This document shows positions 47,811-59,567 of a stretch of DNA of 64,000 nucleotides, in pieces. Numbering within the stretch: position 1 is the stretch's first letter; each line of letters opens with the position of its first letter. Below the pieces are notes generated by a model. The model did no database searches, had not been told where the DNA came from, and saw nothing but the letters and a program-made list of their open reading frames with translations. The position numbers and the translations under genes are program-made. This DNA is from Dolomedes plantarius (lineage: Eukaryota; Arthropoda; Arachnida; Araneae; Dolomedidae): positions 235,178,332 through 235,242,331 of the forward strand of contig OU015490.1 of the NCBI GenBank assembly GCA_907164885.2. Direction: 5' to 3'.

Positions 47811-50800
47811 TATTAAAGCTGTGGCTTTAGGCTACTTAAAGATCGCCTTCAACTTACATAAATAGATTTAAGCATCATAAAATTAACTTATTAAAGTTAA
47901 ACCTGCTGAACACTAATATTAACACTCCCTGCATAAATAAGAACTAAACAATTCTTACATAAACGACTGAACAACTAGGCATGGTTGCATGAAGTTAAAC
48001 TACTCACTTTATATCTAATGAATTTAATTCACCTTGTAGTGAAGGCAACGTGGGAACCCAAAAAAATTTTGTCACTGATATTTCAAGAAAAAGGGAAAAT
48101 ATCACTGCTTCACACTTGATGAGTTAATTAATTATGTCAAAAAGGAAGCGTGGTATAACAAAATTACGATAAATCGACCCGGGGCTTCGGAATTTCTTAA
48201 CGATATGAAAATTAATCGTTGATGACGAGAAAATACAAATTGACACACGTATAATTAATAGTAACGTATAGTCAACAATAATTATCCTCCATAGACCGGT
48301 AAAAAAATTGGAAGCAATTAACTCCATTTTCAGAAGTCTTTATTTAAATTTATTTCTTTTTATACATTTGTGAAAGGAGTGTGTGCATGATATATTTTTA
48401 GATTTCAAAATACATTTATTGGCAAATACAGGTACCTTGTATGCAATCAACATTAAAATTCTCCCATCGATGAAATATGAGATTTTTATCATAAAATATT
48501 TTCTCATAACATTTCATTATACTTATTACATATATTTCCTCTTAATTATGCATATAATTATGGATTAAATTTTCATTTATCGATAGTTATTCTCGTTTAA
48601 GACATCTTAAAATTCGACAGAATTCGGGATCTCTGGGTGAATAAAAATTTTGGTAGGTATAAAACAGTACAGGTATTCTTTACTACTTGATGACTAATCG
48701 GTTATTGAACTGTTGCTACTTGATAATTAATCAGTTAGAAGCCGATTCCAAATGACAATAAATTTAATCCATGGCTCGCTTGAGAAAACCTTGTTAATTT
48801 TCGTCAAGATATTGTGATACGATACTTCTATATATACACTGTATTACTATTATATTCCTTTCTATTACTGTTTAAGGAGGATGAAATTTTATAACACACA
48901 AGGTACCTACTGATTTTCCCAAGCCAGAATTTTTTCGATGACCTGCCTTTGAAAATAATATTTAACTCTCATCAAGTTGTTGTGATCACATCTAATCTGT
49001 CTACATTGTTTCTGTTTATAGTAGAACTGTTTGTTTATAATTCACTGTTCTTTTCAGAATTAGGAAATTTTATAGCAACACAATATGCATTTTAATTTTC
49101 TCTTGTTATAAAAACAGGCAGTTAGATCTGCTCCAAGATAGTCTAGACAATCATATTGCTTTAGATCTTTGTCACTATAATAGAACAAACAACTTTTCTT
49201 TTCATGTGAAATTTCATAACTCATAATTTTCATAAAATGTGTCTTGTAATTTCTCCTATGTAGATTTCAATTTATGGTTTCCAACAAGGAACGTTATTGG
49301 ACGTGCATAAAAAATATCCTTGTCAAATTTATTATCATTGTATCATCCAGTTACTTATCAACCCATTGGTCTCTTCAAGTATGGAATTTCAAAGTGTCTT
49401 GCAACTGACTCTGGTTAGAATTTCATTCTTGATTCTCTGCTAAATAACAGTGTTTGTCTGTATTAAGATCGTGTGGCCAAATCTGTCTACATTACATCCC
49501 TATTGTAACCATAATTAACGACTGCTCTTCACATGGTAATACAATTAAAAAACCCTAAAAATATTTGTAAAAGTGTACTCTTATAAGAGAAATGTTTAAA
49601 TAGTAGATTAGATTGAGTTAGTACCAGAATGCATCTAATGCAATTTAATTTTAAGAAGCAGGTCATATATACTAAGTCACAACAACCGGAACAATCTCCT
49701 CTTTTACATTATATCTGATAGTAAAACTTTAAAGCCTTTCCAGCGTAAAATTGTTGAAATTCATCATTTCGCTAGACGAGATTTACCACTCCAATGAAAC
49801 CACATTGTGCCGACTGATTTGCAAAAATAAAAAAATAAATAAATTAACAAGTTTTTTTGTGTTTTTTTATGGGTAGATCTAACGGATAGAAGCAGCAAAT
49901 CTCCTAATATCGGAAAACAAAACCGGATAGAAGGTGGCAGGTAAACTAGATCATTATTGCTAGAATGCGTGTTTCAAAGATACTACTCTTTGAGCCAAAG
50001 ATCATAATGCTCAACAAAATAACGAAATTATCATTTATGAATTTTTTTCATTGTTTTATTTTAATGTGATTCCTCATTTCTAATGGTCTTGGGACTATAG
50101 GAATACGAAATTATTAAAGAATGGCGTATGCAAACAGAAGCTACAAAAAATGAAAAAAAATAAACCTTATTGAGAAAATTTGTATAACCATACATTTATT
50201 TATTTAGTATTGTTTTTGCTCCAGCTTTAGAGAAAAAAATTCCAATACTCTAATGGTTTTCGAGACACGAAGTTTCATTTTTTATGTCTGCATTACGTAA
50301 TCATTTTTACCCTAAAATGTTTCAATATATAAAGATCACTATACGTATGGTAAATACTTAGATAATTTGGAATTTTGTTTGAATGAATTTAGATCGGAAA
50401 ATTTAAACTATATTTAATTTACGTTGCATCTGCTGAACCAACAGCTCTGTTTGCATGATTTTTTTTCTTTTTGTACAAAAGAAATGTTAAAAAACAATTT
50501 GTCTTCAGGCCACTTGGAAGGGTAGAAAAAAATCATCTATTTTTGGAGAAAATTTTGTTTAATTTTTTTTTCTTCTACTTTAAACCCAAAGGTTGCTTAA
50601 GAATAAATAAAACAAAGGGATTTCTTCAAAATTTCAGAAAATAATCAATAAGGCATTTTAGACATAATTTTTAAAGATGACTCAACTAGAATGGTTTTTC
50701 TGTAATGTAATCATTATATTAAGAATGATTTTGTTTTATTTAAGTCTAAAACTCTTCTCATAATTTATATCTACGAAATGGAAATTTTCTTACTTTAAAA

Positions 50801-50934
50801 ATATGTTTCCTGGCTCTCCAATAATGATAGTGGAAAAGCTTGTTCAGCAAATATGCACTTTATAGAAACTCAGTTAGTAAATTAAAAGAAAACTACCAAA
50901 TTCTTATATAATAAAGAAAATAAGTATTACTGGT
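47811..50934. other. AT-rich non-coding stretch
   Basis: No gene, RNA or repeat was recognised over about 3.1 kb. Confidence 0.5.
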
Positions 50935-51045
50935 TCGATGCCCGACGCTGACAAATATCCACTGCAGTATACACTAATGGTGGCTGGTGCAAGCAAAATC
51001 TGTCGTGGCTGTAAGGGGCATAAGCCAAAACAACAACAACCCACA
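50935..51045 (+). repeat. SINE-like fragment with A-rich tail
   Basis: It starts at a B-box-like GGTTCGATGCCC (about 50933) and ends in 'ccaaaacaacaacaaccc' (51023-51040). That is the 3' part of a tRNA-derived SINE with its tail; the head is missing. Confidence 0.4.
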
Positions 51046-51240
51046 TAGTATAGTTGTTAGCAGAGTATAGTCATGAGCTTATTTGTTCAAATCCCTTATT
51101 TGGCTTGGTCGTTACAGTCTTGTTACCTCATAGGGAGCAAAGCTGGCACCTAAAAGGTGCTCCCGTAATAAAGTAGCCAGGAAGACTTCACGGTGGATAA
51201 CAGAAGTCGAATGTCTAACGACAAGAGCCTCCGAATTAGA
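51046..51240 (+). repeat. tRNA-like SINE head and body
   Basis: 'tagtatagttgttagc' (51047-51062) resembles the A-box of tRNAs with TGGTATAGTGGTTAGC. 'tgttcaaatccc' (51085-51096) resembles a B-box. A body follows with 'aaagctggcacctaaaaggt'. It directly follows the previous SINE tail, a tail-to-head arrangement. Confidence 0.4.
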
Positions 51241-51344
51241 AAAAAGTTATATTGATATGAGATATATCAATGAAAGTTGTTTGGTAGTTGTATCCCACCT
51301 ACATATAATCTTATATTTTAGGGACTCCCTTTATTCGTGAATAA

Positions 51345-51368
51345 AGGGACCTTACTATATATATATAT

Positions 51369-51406
<38 letters not shown>

Positions 51407-51479
51407 ATATTAATTGCATACATTGACCGTTGTATTTAATTTGAATATACCCCGTAGCGAAGCGCGGATTTTCCGCTAG
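51345..51479 (+). mobile_element. Possible small Helitron with 3' hairpin and CTAG end
   Basis: The right end 'cccgtagcgaagcgcgg' is followed by 'attttccgCTAG' and a T (51476-51480). A GC hairpin near a CTRR end next to T is the Helitron 3' signature, and 'gcgaagcgcgg' is common in arthropod Helitrons. The interior is a (TA)n run (51356-51405). The 5' end is uncertain; 'cttactatatatat' near 51350 resembles one without a clear TC. Confidence 0.45.
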
Positions 51480-52504
51480 TTTAATATAAAACCAGTAACA
51501 GGACAATGTTATTTATGGATAAAATAAACTGAAATTTATACGTTGCGATTCTACCAATACGTAAACTTGTTTTCTACATCGGAAATCAATTTGTTGAAAT
51601 TATGACATCAAATGGTCACAGCAAAAAAATAATATTGTTTTGGAGATGTTGCTTTTGTGCTGGAAGGTTAGTGTTTTAGAAAAAAGAATTTTTTGATACA
51701 CAATTAAACAACCTGTAACTCAATAACTAATTAAACTGTTTCAAATAATTCGAATACAATGACATTTGAAATGTTTTCTAACCTAAATGACATTTGAAAG
51801 TTTTTCTAACCTTCGAACAAGGGATATAGTTTTTCACAGTGTCGTAATCAGTAACATAATAGGAATGCTTGTGTTATTTTCAATTTGTGGTTGCGACTCG
51901 TTAGGGATTGTGTTACACAATGCTTTGTTTCGTTGAAATAGCAAACACAGTCTTTTAATGGAATTCCTACTGGAAATATGCCATAGTACTTCTAGAGCTA
52001 TAGTATTACGTCCGCTATCTCTAAAATCTTTCTTGTTGTTTTACTGAGAAGAAAGGAATTGAAATATCACCAGAGTATATGAAAAAGATAATAAGATAAC
52101 CTTACTATAAAGTGAACAATGTTCTAGCGGAGATGAAGAAATGTAGGATTCTAAAGTTTTTAAAGATTATAGGATCCCATTTTAAACATTTTAAAGCAAG
52201 ATTTCAGTTACTTGTGAAAAATAAAAACGCTAATCTTACATTTCATTGCCTGGTTTTAAAGATTTCAAAAATTTGCTTTTAAAAGATAAAGTAAAATGAA
52301 ACTAAAAGTGTTATCGTTAAATAGTATGCCTTGGATACAAAGAATTCAAAAATTTAAAAGGTACTACACTTTTCTTACATTTGATGTATCTATTTTTGAC
52401 AAATATTTTCAAACGAATTAGAATTTTTCCTCCAAGAACTAAAATCAGTCTGGGTAATTTCATAAAATAATTTTCTAATTAATACTTGCAAATTTATTAT
52501 ACTG

Positions 52505-52506
<2 letters not shown>
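51480..52506. other. AT-rich non-coding stretch
   Basis: No feature was recognised, apart from a repeated 'aatgacatttgaaa' near 51758-51797. Confidence 0.45.

Positions 52507-52589
<83 letters not shown>
52507..52589. repeat. (TA)n microsatellite, Helitron target
   Basis: About 41 TA units end exactly at the Helitron 5' end. TA units resume at the other end (59463-59489). Confidence 0.9.
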
Positions 52590-52591
<2 letters not shown>

Positions 52592-53347
52592 TATATATAA
52601 TAGCCGTTGTTTCTGTATAACACTTCCGGACCGTACTCATCTTTCAATTGAAGCCCTCAGTAAACAAACCGCCGGTTAGGCTTAATTTCAATTTCAGATA
52701 TGGATCAGAGTTTTTTGTTACCTGAAAACTAATATCTTCTACATCAAATCACGTTTGTTCAGCCTATTTTTCTATAAAACATTCAGAACTAAAAAAATTG
52801 GATGTTTTTAGCTGTATATTTAACAGTTTTCAAAAATCTGTTTACTTTTGCGATGAATTCTGAAAGTAAACAAACTTGAATGTGAATGAATCAATTAGCC
52901 CAATTATTCATATCGCGTAGTGAACTGTAAAAAACTAGATGGCAGTGTACTACTCCAATCGCATGAAAAACTAAATAAATAAAAAATTATGAAAGGGTTT
53001 GCTTTTACAAGGTGTGGATTAAATACAATATTTTTTAACTTTCATATACTTTTTCAATTCGCTACATGAGTTAATATTTTGATTACTTTTAAATATACTT
53101 TTTCTATTGGCAACATGAGTTAATATTTTGATTTGACAATCTAAAAACGTGATACACATTCTCAGCTATTTATTATATCATCTATTTGTTCAGCGAATAT
53201 ATTAGCAAACTTATTTCAGATTTAAGTTATATAATAACAGTATTATAATTAAATGTTATATATAAGTATTAGTATTACAATTAAGTAATATAATTAAGTA
53301 TTAGTATTACAATTAAGTATTAAAATTAAGTATCAGTATTATAATTA

Positions 53348-54241
53348 AGACAGACACTTCCAGTAGTCCCAAGAGGTACTCCAGCTAATATTATAGAAAG
53401 CTGTATAAAATCAAGACCACTCTGGAGCAAATTTACTCACCTCAGCCTTACTATAAAAATGCGTAGCATCGGCCAAAATCAACACAACACATGGCTACTG
53501 AACATTGGTTTAAGCAATCTTCCTCATATTTTTGGATTACCAGTTAATTCTGTAGAAATACCTGAGCAAATGATTGTTGAGAACAGTCTAATTGAAGCCA
53601 TTCATGGTGGACAACTGTGAAACATGCCAGTTGAAGAGCTCGCAAAAAGAGTTATTTTAGCTCCAACAAATAACAAGACCCTTGAAATAAATCGTGCCAT
53701 CATAAAAAAAAAACTCAAATGAGAAAGTCAATTATATTATAGTGCAGATTCTATCATATCTGAAGATCCAAATGATTCTCTTAATTACCCATCAGAATTT
53801 GTACATGAACAAACTCTCTCAGGCATGCCACCACATATGTTGATGTTGAAAAAAGGAGTCAAAATCATGTTTCTTCGAAATTTGAATCCAAAGCAATGAC
53901 TTTTCAACGGCACTCGCCTTATGGTCACCGGACTTGATGCTAACTTCATCACAAATAATTTCTGAATGCAACCAGGGAGATACTGTATTTTTACCAAGAA
54001 TGGATTTAGCACCAAGTGTCATTAATCTGCAATTCATCCTCAAACGCCGGCAGTTTCCAGTCATTCCAGCTTATGCCATGACTATACACAAATCAGAGGG
54101 ACAAATATTCCAGCATGTAGGAATTTATCTTGATGAGCCTGTATTTTCACACGGTCAACTCTATATTGCACTATCAACATCTGGAAATCCCCCCAAATTA
54201 AAGTTCAAATTAAAGAATGTCAATTACAAGGAAAATTGCTA
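53348..54241 (+). pseudogene. Helitron helicase C-terminus, copy 1
   Basis: The frame reads 'RQTLPVVPRGTPANIIESCI', 'LPHIFGLPVNSVEIPEQMIV', 'MPVEELAKRVILAPTN', 'FLRNLNPKQ', then after frameshifts 'VIPAYAMTIHKSEGQ' and 'FSHGQLYIALSTSGNP'. These are the distal Pif1-like helicase motifs of Helitron RepHel proteins, which unwind DNA during rolling-circle transposition. Stops occur at 'GQL*NM', 'LK*ES' and 'KQ*LF', with a frameshift near 53960. The walker A/B half and Rep domain are not upstream. Confidence 0.85.
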
Positions 54242-55210
54242 AAAGACAAAAGATATTTTACTCAAAATATTGTTTTCAAAGAAGTATTTTAAAAATTCTA
54301 CAAGAACTGTAAAAGGAAGTTAATATTATGTTAATAATTTACAAAAAAGTTCAAGGATTTATTTTTTAGTAGCAAATAACCAGACATGCATAATATACAC
54401 AAATTCCTTTTGTGGAAAGTTTTTCTTCTTTGAGGGGGAAAATAAAATGAGCAATGATGAAAGGGCTAGCAATTTAGTTTCCTGACTACGATACAATCAG
54501 TAGAGACAAAAATTGTCAAAAAGGCTTTTTTTTAAAATTTAATTTCTAAATGTTTAGTCATTAAATAAAATATTCAAATTATATTATTTTTTTAAGAAAT
54601 GAATTGTCTACAGAATATATCCCTCAACAAATAGAGGGAGTTCTTGATTCTTTTTTCTAAACTAACTAAAAATGCACTGATAAACATATATCCCTTGCTA
54701 ATAAAATAAAATTTCTATCTACAAAATGGCAATTTGTAAAATCCAATATTCTGTAAAGCTTTTTTTCATAAGTTTCATTTTTGGCGGAAAACAAACCTGT
54801 TAAACTGTTGTTAATACATGCAATGCAATACAAATAGTTACTTATAAAGAACTTTACATGAGTTAATATTTTTATTTGACAATCCAAAAACGTGATTTAC
54901 ATTCTCAGCTATTTATTATCTCAGCTATTTATTCAGCGAATAGATTAGCAAACTGTTAAACTGTTGTGAATACATATAATGCAATACACATACTTACTTA
55001 TAAAGTACTTTACATGAGTTAATATTTTGATTTGACAATCCAAAAATGTGATTTACATTCTCAGCTATTTATTCAGAAAATAGATTAGCAAACTTATTTC
55101 AAATTTAAATTATATAATAACAGTATTATAATAAGTGTTATAATTAAGTATTATAATTAAGTATTAGTATTATAATTAAGTATTATAAGAAAGTATTAAT
55201 ATTATAATTA

Positions 55211-56110
55211 AGGCAGACACTTCCAGAAGTCCCATGAGGTACTCCTGCTAATATTATCGAAAGCTGTATAAAATCAAGCCCACTCTGGAGCAAATTTACT
55301 CAACTCAGCCATACTATAAATATGCGTAGCATCGGCCAAAATCAACACAACACATGGCTACTGAACATTGGTTTAAGCAATCTTCCTCATATTTTTGGAT
55401 TACCAATTAATTCTGTTGAAATACCTGAGCAAATGATTGTTGAGAAAAGTCGAATTGAAGCCATTTATAGTGGACAACTGTGAAACATGCCAGTTGAAGA
55501 GCTCGCAAAAAGAGTTATTTTAGCTCCAACAAATAAGAAGACTCATGAAATAAATCGTGCCATCATTGAAAAACTCGAAGGAGAAAGTCAGTTATATTAT
55601 AGTGCAGATTCTATCATATCTGAAGATCCAAATGATTCTCTTAATTACCCATCAGAATTTCTACATGAACAAACTCCCTCAGGCATGTCACCACATATGT
55701 TGATGTTGAAAAAAGGAGTCATAATCATGTTGCTTCGAAATTTGAATCCAAAGCAAGGACTTTGCAACGGCATTCGCCTTATGGTCACCGGACTTGATGC
55801 TAACTTCATCACTGCAGAATTAGTTTCTGAATGTAACCGGTGAGATACTGTACTTTTACCAAGAATGGATTTAGCACCAAGTGACATTAATTTGCAATTC
55901 ATCCTCAAACGCCGGCAGTTTCCAGTCATTCCAGCTTATGCCATGACTATACACAAATCACAGGGACAAACATTCGAGCATGTAGGAATTTATCTTGATG
56001 AGCCTGTATTTTCACACGGTCAACTCTATGTTTCACTATTAACATCTGGAAATCCCCACCAAATTAAAGTTCAAATTAAAGAATGTCAACTACAAGGAAA
56101 ATTGCTATAA
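55211..56110 (+). pseudogene. Helitron helicase C-terminus, copy 2
   Basis: The best-preserved copy. One frame runs through 'MRSIGQNQHNTWLLNIGLSN', 'RVILAPTNKKTHEINRAIIE', 'QLYYSADSIISEDPND', 'LLRNLNPKQGLCNGIRLMVT', 'VIPAYAMTIHKSQGQTFEHV' and 'FSHGQLYVSLLTSGNP', to TAA at 56108-56110. It has only three in-frame TGA stops: 'VP*GT', 'GQL*NM' and 'NR*DT'. The second is shared by all copies. About 300 residues are represented, the C-terminal part of a RepHel that is normally well over 1000 residues. Confidence 0.88.
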
Positions 56111-57079
56111 GACAATAGATATTTTACGCAATATATTGTTTTCAAAGAAGTATTTTAAATATTCTACAAGAAATGTAAAAGGAAGTTAATATTATTTTAA
56201 TAATTTACAAAGAAGTTCAAAGATTTATTTTTAGTAGCAAATAACAAGACATGCATAATATACACAAATGCCTTTTGTGAAAAGTTTTTCTTCTTTGCGG
56301 GGGAAAATAAAATGAGCAAAGATGAAAGGGTTAGCAATTTAGTTGCCTGACTACGATACAATCATCAAAGACAAAAATTGTCAAAACGGCTTTTTTTTTA
56401 ATTTATTTAATTTTTAAATGTTTAATCATTAAACTAAATATTCAAATTCTATTATTTTTTTAAGAAATGAAATGTCTACAGAATATATCCCTCAACAAAT
56501 AGAGGTAGTTCTTGATTCTTTTTTCTAAACTAAATAAAAATGCACTGATAAACATATATCCCTTGCTAATAAAATAAAATTTCTATCTACAAAATGGAAT
56601 TTGCAAAATCCAATATTTCGTAAAGCTTATTTTCATAAGTTTCATTTCTTTGGAGGAAAAGAAACCTGTTATACTGTTGTGACTACATACAATGCAATAC
56701 AAATAGTTACTTATAAAGCACTTTACATGAGTTAATAGTTTGATTTGACAATCCAAAAACGTGATTTACATTCTCAGCTATTTATTATATCAGCTATTTA
56801 TTCAGCGAATAGATTAGCAAACTGTTGAACTGTTGTAAATACATATAATGCAATACAAATAGTTACTTATAAAGCACTTTACATGAGTTATTATTTTGAT
56901 TTGACAATCCAAAAATGTGATTTACATTCTCAGCTATTTATTCAGAAAATAGATTAGCAAACTTATTTCAAATTTAAGTTATATAATAACAGTATTATAA
57001 TTAGTATTATAATTAAGTATTATAATTAAGTATTTGTATTATAATTAAGTATTATAATTAAGTATTAGTATTATAATTA

Positions 57080-57710
57080 AGGCAGACACTTTCAGTAGTC
57101 CCATGAGGTACTCCAGCTAATATTATCGAAAGCTGTATAAAATCAAGCCCACTCTGGAGCAAATTTACTCAACTCAGCCATACAATAAATATGCGTAGCA
57201 TCGGCCAAAATCAACAGAACACATGGCTACTGAACATTGGTTTAAGCAATCTTCCTCATATTTTTGGATTACCAGTTAATTCTGTAGAAATACCTGAGCA
57301 AATGATTGTTGAGAACAGTCTAATTGAAGCCATTCATGGTGGACAACTGTGAAACATGCCAGTTGAAGAGCTCGCAAAAAGAGTTATTTTAGCTCCAACA
57401 AATAACAAGACCCTTGAAATAAATCGTGCCATCATAAAAAAAAAACTCAAATGAGAAAGTCAATTTTATTATAGTGCAGATTCTATCATATCTGAAGATC
57501 CAAATGATTCTCTTAATTACCCATCAGAATTTCTACATGAACAAACTCCCTGAGGCATGCCACCACATATGTTGATGTTGAAAAAAGGAGTCATATTCAT
57601 GTTGCTTCGAAATTTGAATCCAAAGCAAGGAGTTTGCAACGGCACTCGCCTTATGGTCACCGGACTTGATGCTAACTTCATCACTGCAGAAATAATTTCT
57701 GAATGCAAAC
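57080..57710 (+). pseudogene. Helitron helicase C-terminus, copy 3 (truncated)
   Basis: The same order as the other copies as far as 'VTGLDANFITAEIISEC', where at about 57706 the sequence jumps into downstream non-coding repeat ('aaacaaacctgtt'). Stops are 'VP*GT' (shared with copy 2), 'GQL*NM' (all copies), 'LK*ES' (shared with copy 1) and a private 'TP*GMP'. The last helicase motif ('HGQLY') is missing. Confidence 0.85.
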
Positions 57711-58290
57711 AAACCTGTTAAAACAAACCTGTTAAACTGTTGTGAATACATACAATGCAATACAAATAATTACTTATAAAGCACTTTATTCTGCATGCAG
57801 TATCCTAATTTTTTCTAAGACTGAAGATGATTACAAGAGATAAATACTTAATTGTTTAATACTCAGCGGCAAAGATAAACATAGATCTGAAGAGAATGTC
57901 TTCACATTTAAATTTTCAACTTTCGTTAATTGTGGAAAAAGTCATTTCATTGAACAGTGTATGCAAAATTACGGAACTTTTTAATCAATTGTACCTTAAA
58001 ACTTGCATAAATTCATTGTAAAAATGATTGGAACATTTCATTTCTTTGGCGGAAAACAAACCTGTTAAACTGTTGTGAATACGTACAATGCAATACAAAT
58101 ATTTACTTATAAAGGAATTTATTCTGCATGCAGTATCCTTATTTTTTGCTAAGACTGAAGATGATTACAAGAAATAAATACTTAATTGCATAATTCACCT
58201 CTTCATCCCTCCGGCAAAGAAAAACATAGATATGAAGAGATTGTCTTCACATTTAAATTTGCAACTTTCGTTAATCGTGGAAAAAGTCAT
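57706..58290 (+). repeat. About 345-bp tandem duplication in the Helitron 3' part
   Basis: Two copies start at 'aaacaaacctgttaaactg' (57729 and 58056), share 'attctgcatgcagtatcct', 'gactgaagatgattacaaga' and 'gtggaaaaagtcatttc', and lack coding capacity. They differ by several substitutions and indels. Confidence 0.85.
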
Positions 58291-59151
58291 TTCTAAACTT
58301 TAATTAATTTAAAGAAATTATTAGAACACAAGGAGTTTGCAACATGCTTAATAAAAGGGCTATAATGAAGTTGCTTCGAAATTTAAAAAAAAGAAGAAGA
58401 GGACTTTGTAACATGCTTAAAAAAAGGGCTATAATGAAGTTATCGAAATCAAAAAAGGACTTTGCAAAAGCACTCGCCTAATGGTCACTGGGCTTAATGC
58501 TAACTTCACCACTGCAGAAATAGTTTCTAAACGCAACTGGGGAGATAATGTATTTTTACTAAGAATGAATTTAACACCAAGTGACATTAATCTAAATCAT
58601 AAAATAATTAATGAAGCTTTTCAATGCTGCTAATGCTACTCCAATTAATTTGCAGAAATTATTAGAACATTTTAGATTTTTGGTGACAAATCTACTCACT
58701 GTTTGAATGTAATTTAAGGACTTTCTAAACTTTAATTAATTTAAAGAAATTATTAGAACACAAGGAGTTTGCAACATGCTTAATAAAAGGGCTATAATGA
58801 AGTTGCTTCGAAATTAAAAAAAAAAGAAGAAGAGGACTTTGTAACATGCTTAATAAAGGGGCTATAATGAAGTTGCTTCGAAATCAAAAAAGGACTTTGC
58901 AAAAGCACTCGCCTAATGGTCACTGGGTTTAATGCTAACTTCACAACTGCAGAAATAGTTTCTGAATGCAACTGGGGAGATAATGTATTTTTACTAAGAA
59001 TGAATTTAACACCAAGTGACATTAATCTAATACATCAAATAACTAATGAAGCTTTTCAATGCTGCTGATTCTACTCTAATTAATTTGCAGAAATTATTAG
59101 AACATTTTAGGTTTTTGGTGACAAATCTACTCACTGTTTGAATGTAATTTA
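58291..59151 (+). repeat. 432-bp tandem duplication with helicase scraps
   Basis: Two copies (58291-58722 and 58723-59151) begin 'ttctaaac.tttaattaattt'. Each holds two reduced versions of 'gctataatgaagttgcttcg' and a scrap of the helicase region ('gcactcgcctaatggtcact', 'actaagaatgaatttaacac'). They look like decayed pieces of the same helicase unit. Confidence 0.88.
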
Positions 59152-59434
59152 ATGACTTATTAATAGGTTGATAAAGCCTTCCATTTCTACAGTCAATATC
59201 CCTATTCCTTAGTGAAGCTTGATAAGAAATCCATGCAACATTCTTGACTTCTCTTTAATACCCTCAGCAATAAATTAAAAATAAATCTATGAAGGATATT
59301 TCCCCATCCCTTTTTTTAATTTCTAAGAATCTTTGACTGTATTAAAAAAATTTCAACATCAAAATTTCTTTTCTATGGTATATCGGAGAAGCAGCTAAGA
59401 TAATACTTAATTTTTCTGATTTTTATAATTCTTT

Positions 59435-59462
59435 CCCGTCAAATTGACGGGTTAAAATCTAG
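59435..59462 (+). terminator. Helitron 3' terminal hairpin and CTAG
   Basis: CCCGTCAA-A-TTGACGGG (59435-59451) is a perfect 8-bp stem. TTAAAAT then CTAG (59459-59462) follow, and the flanking base is T. In Helitrons this hairpin is the rolling-circle transposition terminator. Confidence 0.85.
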
Positions 59463-59567
59463 TATATATATATATATATATATATATAAGCATACAGTAT
59501 ATAAATACTCCTATTCATAATTCCCTCCGGGATTTCAGAAGGCTATGGTAAAATAACTAAACGAATA

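Larger units (their letters stand above)
53020..57705 (+). repeat. Tandem array of about 1.86-kb units
   Basis: Corresponding points lie at 53348, 55211 and 57080 (spacings 1863 and 1869). Each unit has a helicase tail, a 3' non-coding part and an 'attaagtatta'-type minisatellite just before the coding part. Units 2 and 3 also carry an internal duplication of about 140 bp ('catgagttaatattttgatt' to 'gattagcaaac'). Confidence 0.9.
52590..59462 (+). mobile_element. Helitron-like element with internally triplicated helicase tail
   Basis: The left end TCTATATATAATAGCCG (52590-52606) fits the TC-starting Helitron 5' end. The right end has a hairpin (59435-59451) and CTAG (59459-59462) followed by T. 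Both ends sit in TA microsatellite, as expected for insertion between A and T without target duplication, although the base before TC is T rather than A. The only coding traces are three copies of the helicase C-terminus. The HUH replication-initiator domain and helicase N-terminus are absent, so this is a non-autonomous derivative of about 6.9 kb. Confidence 0.75.

Noticed and set aside
53785..55929. Minus-strand frames with recurring 'SSPVTIRR' peptides (also 57517-57760 and 58792-59022)
   Set aside because: They are antisense shadows of the helicase repeats; their recurrence reflects the tandem duplication, not a gene family.
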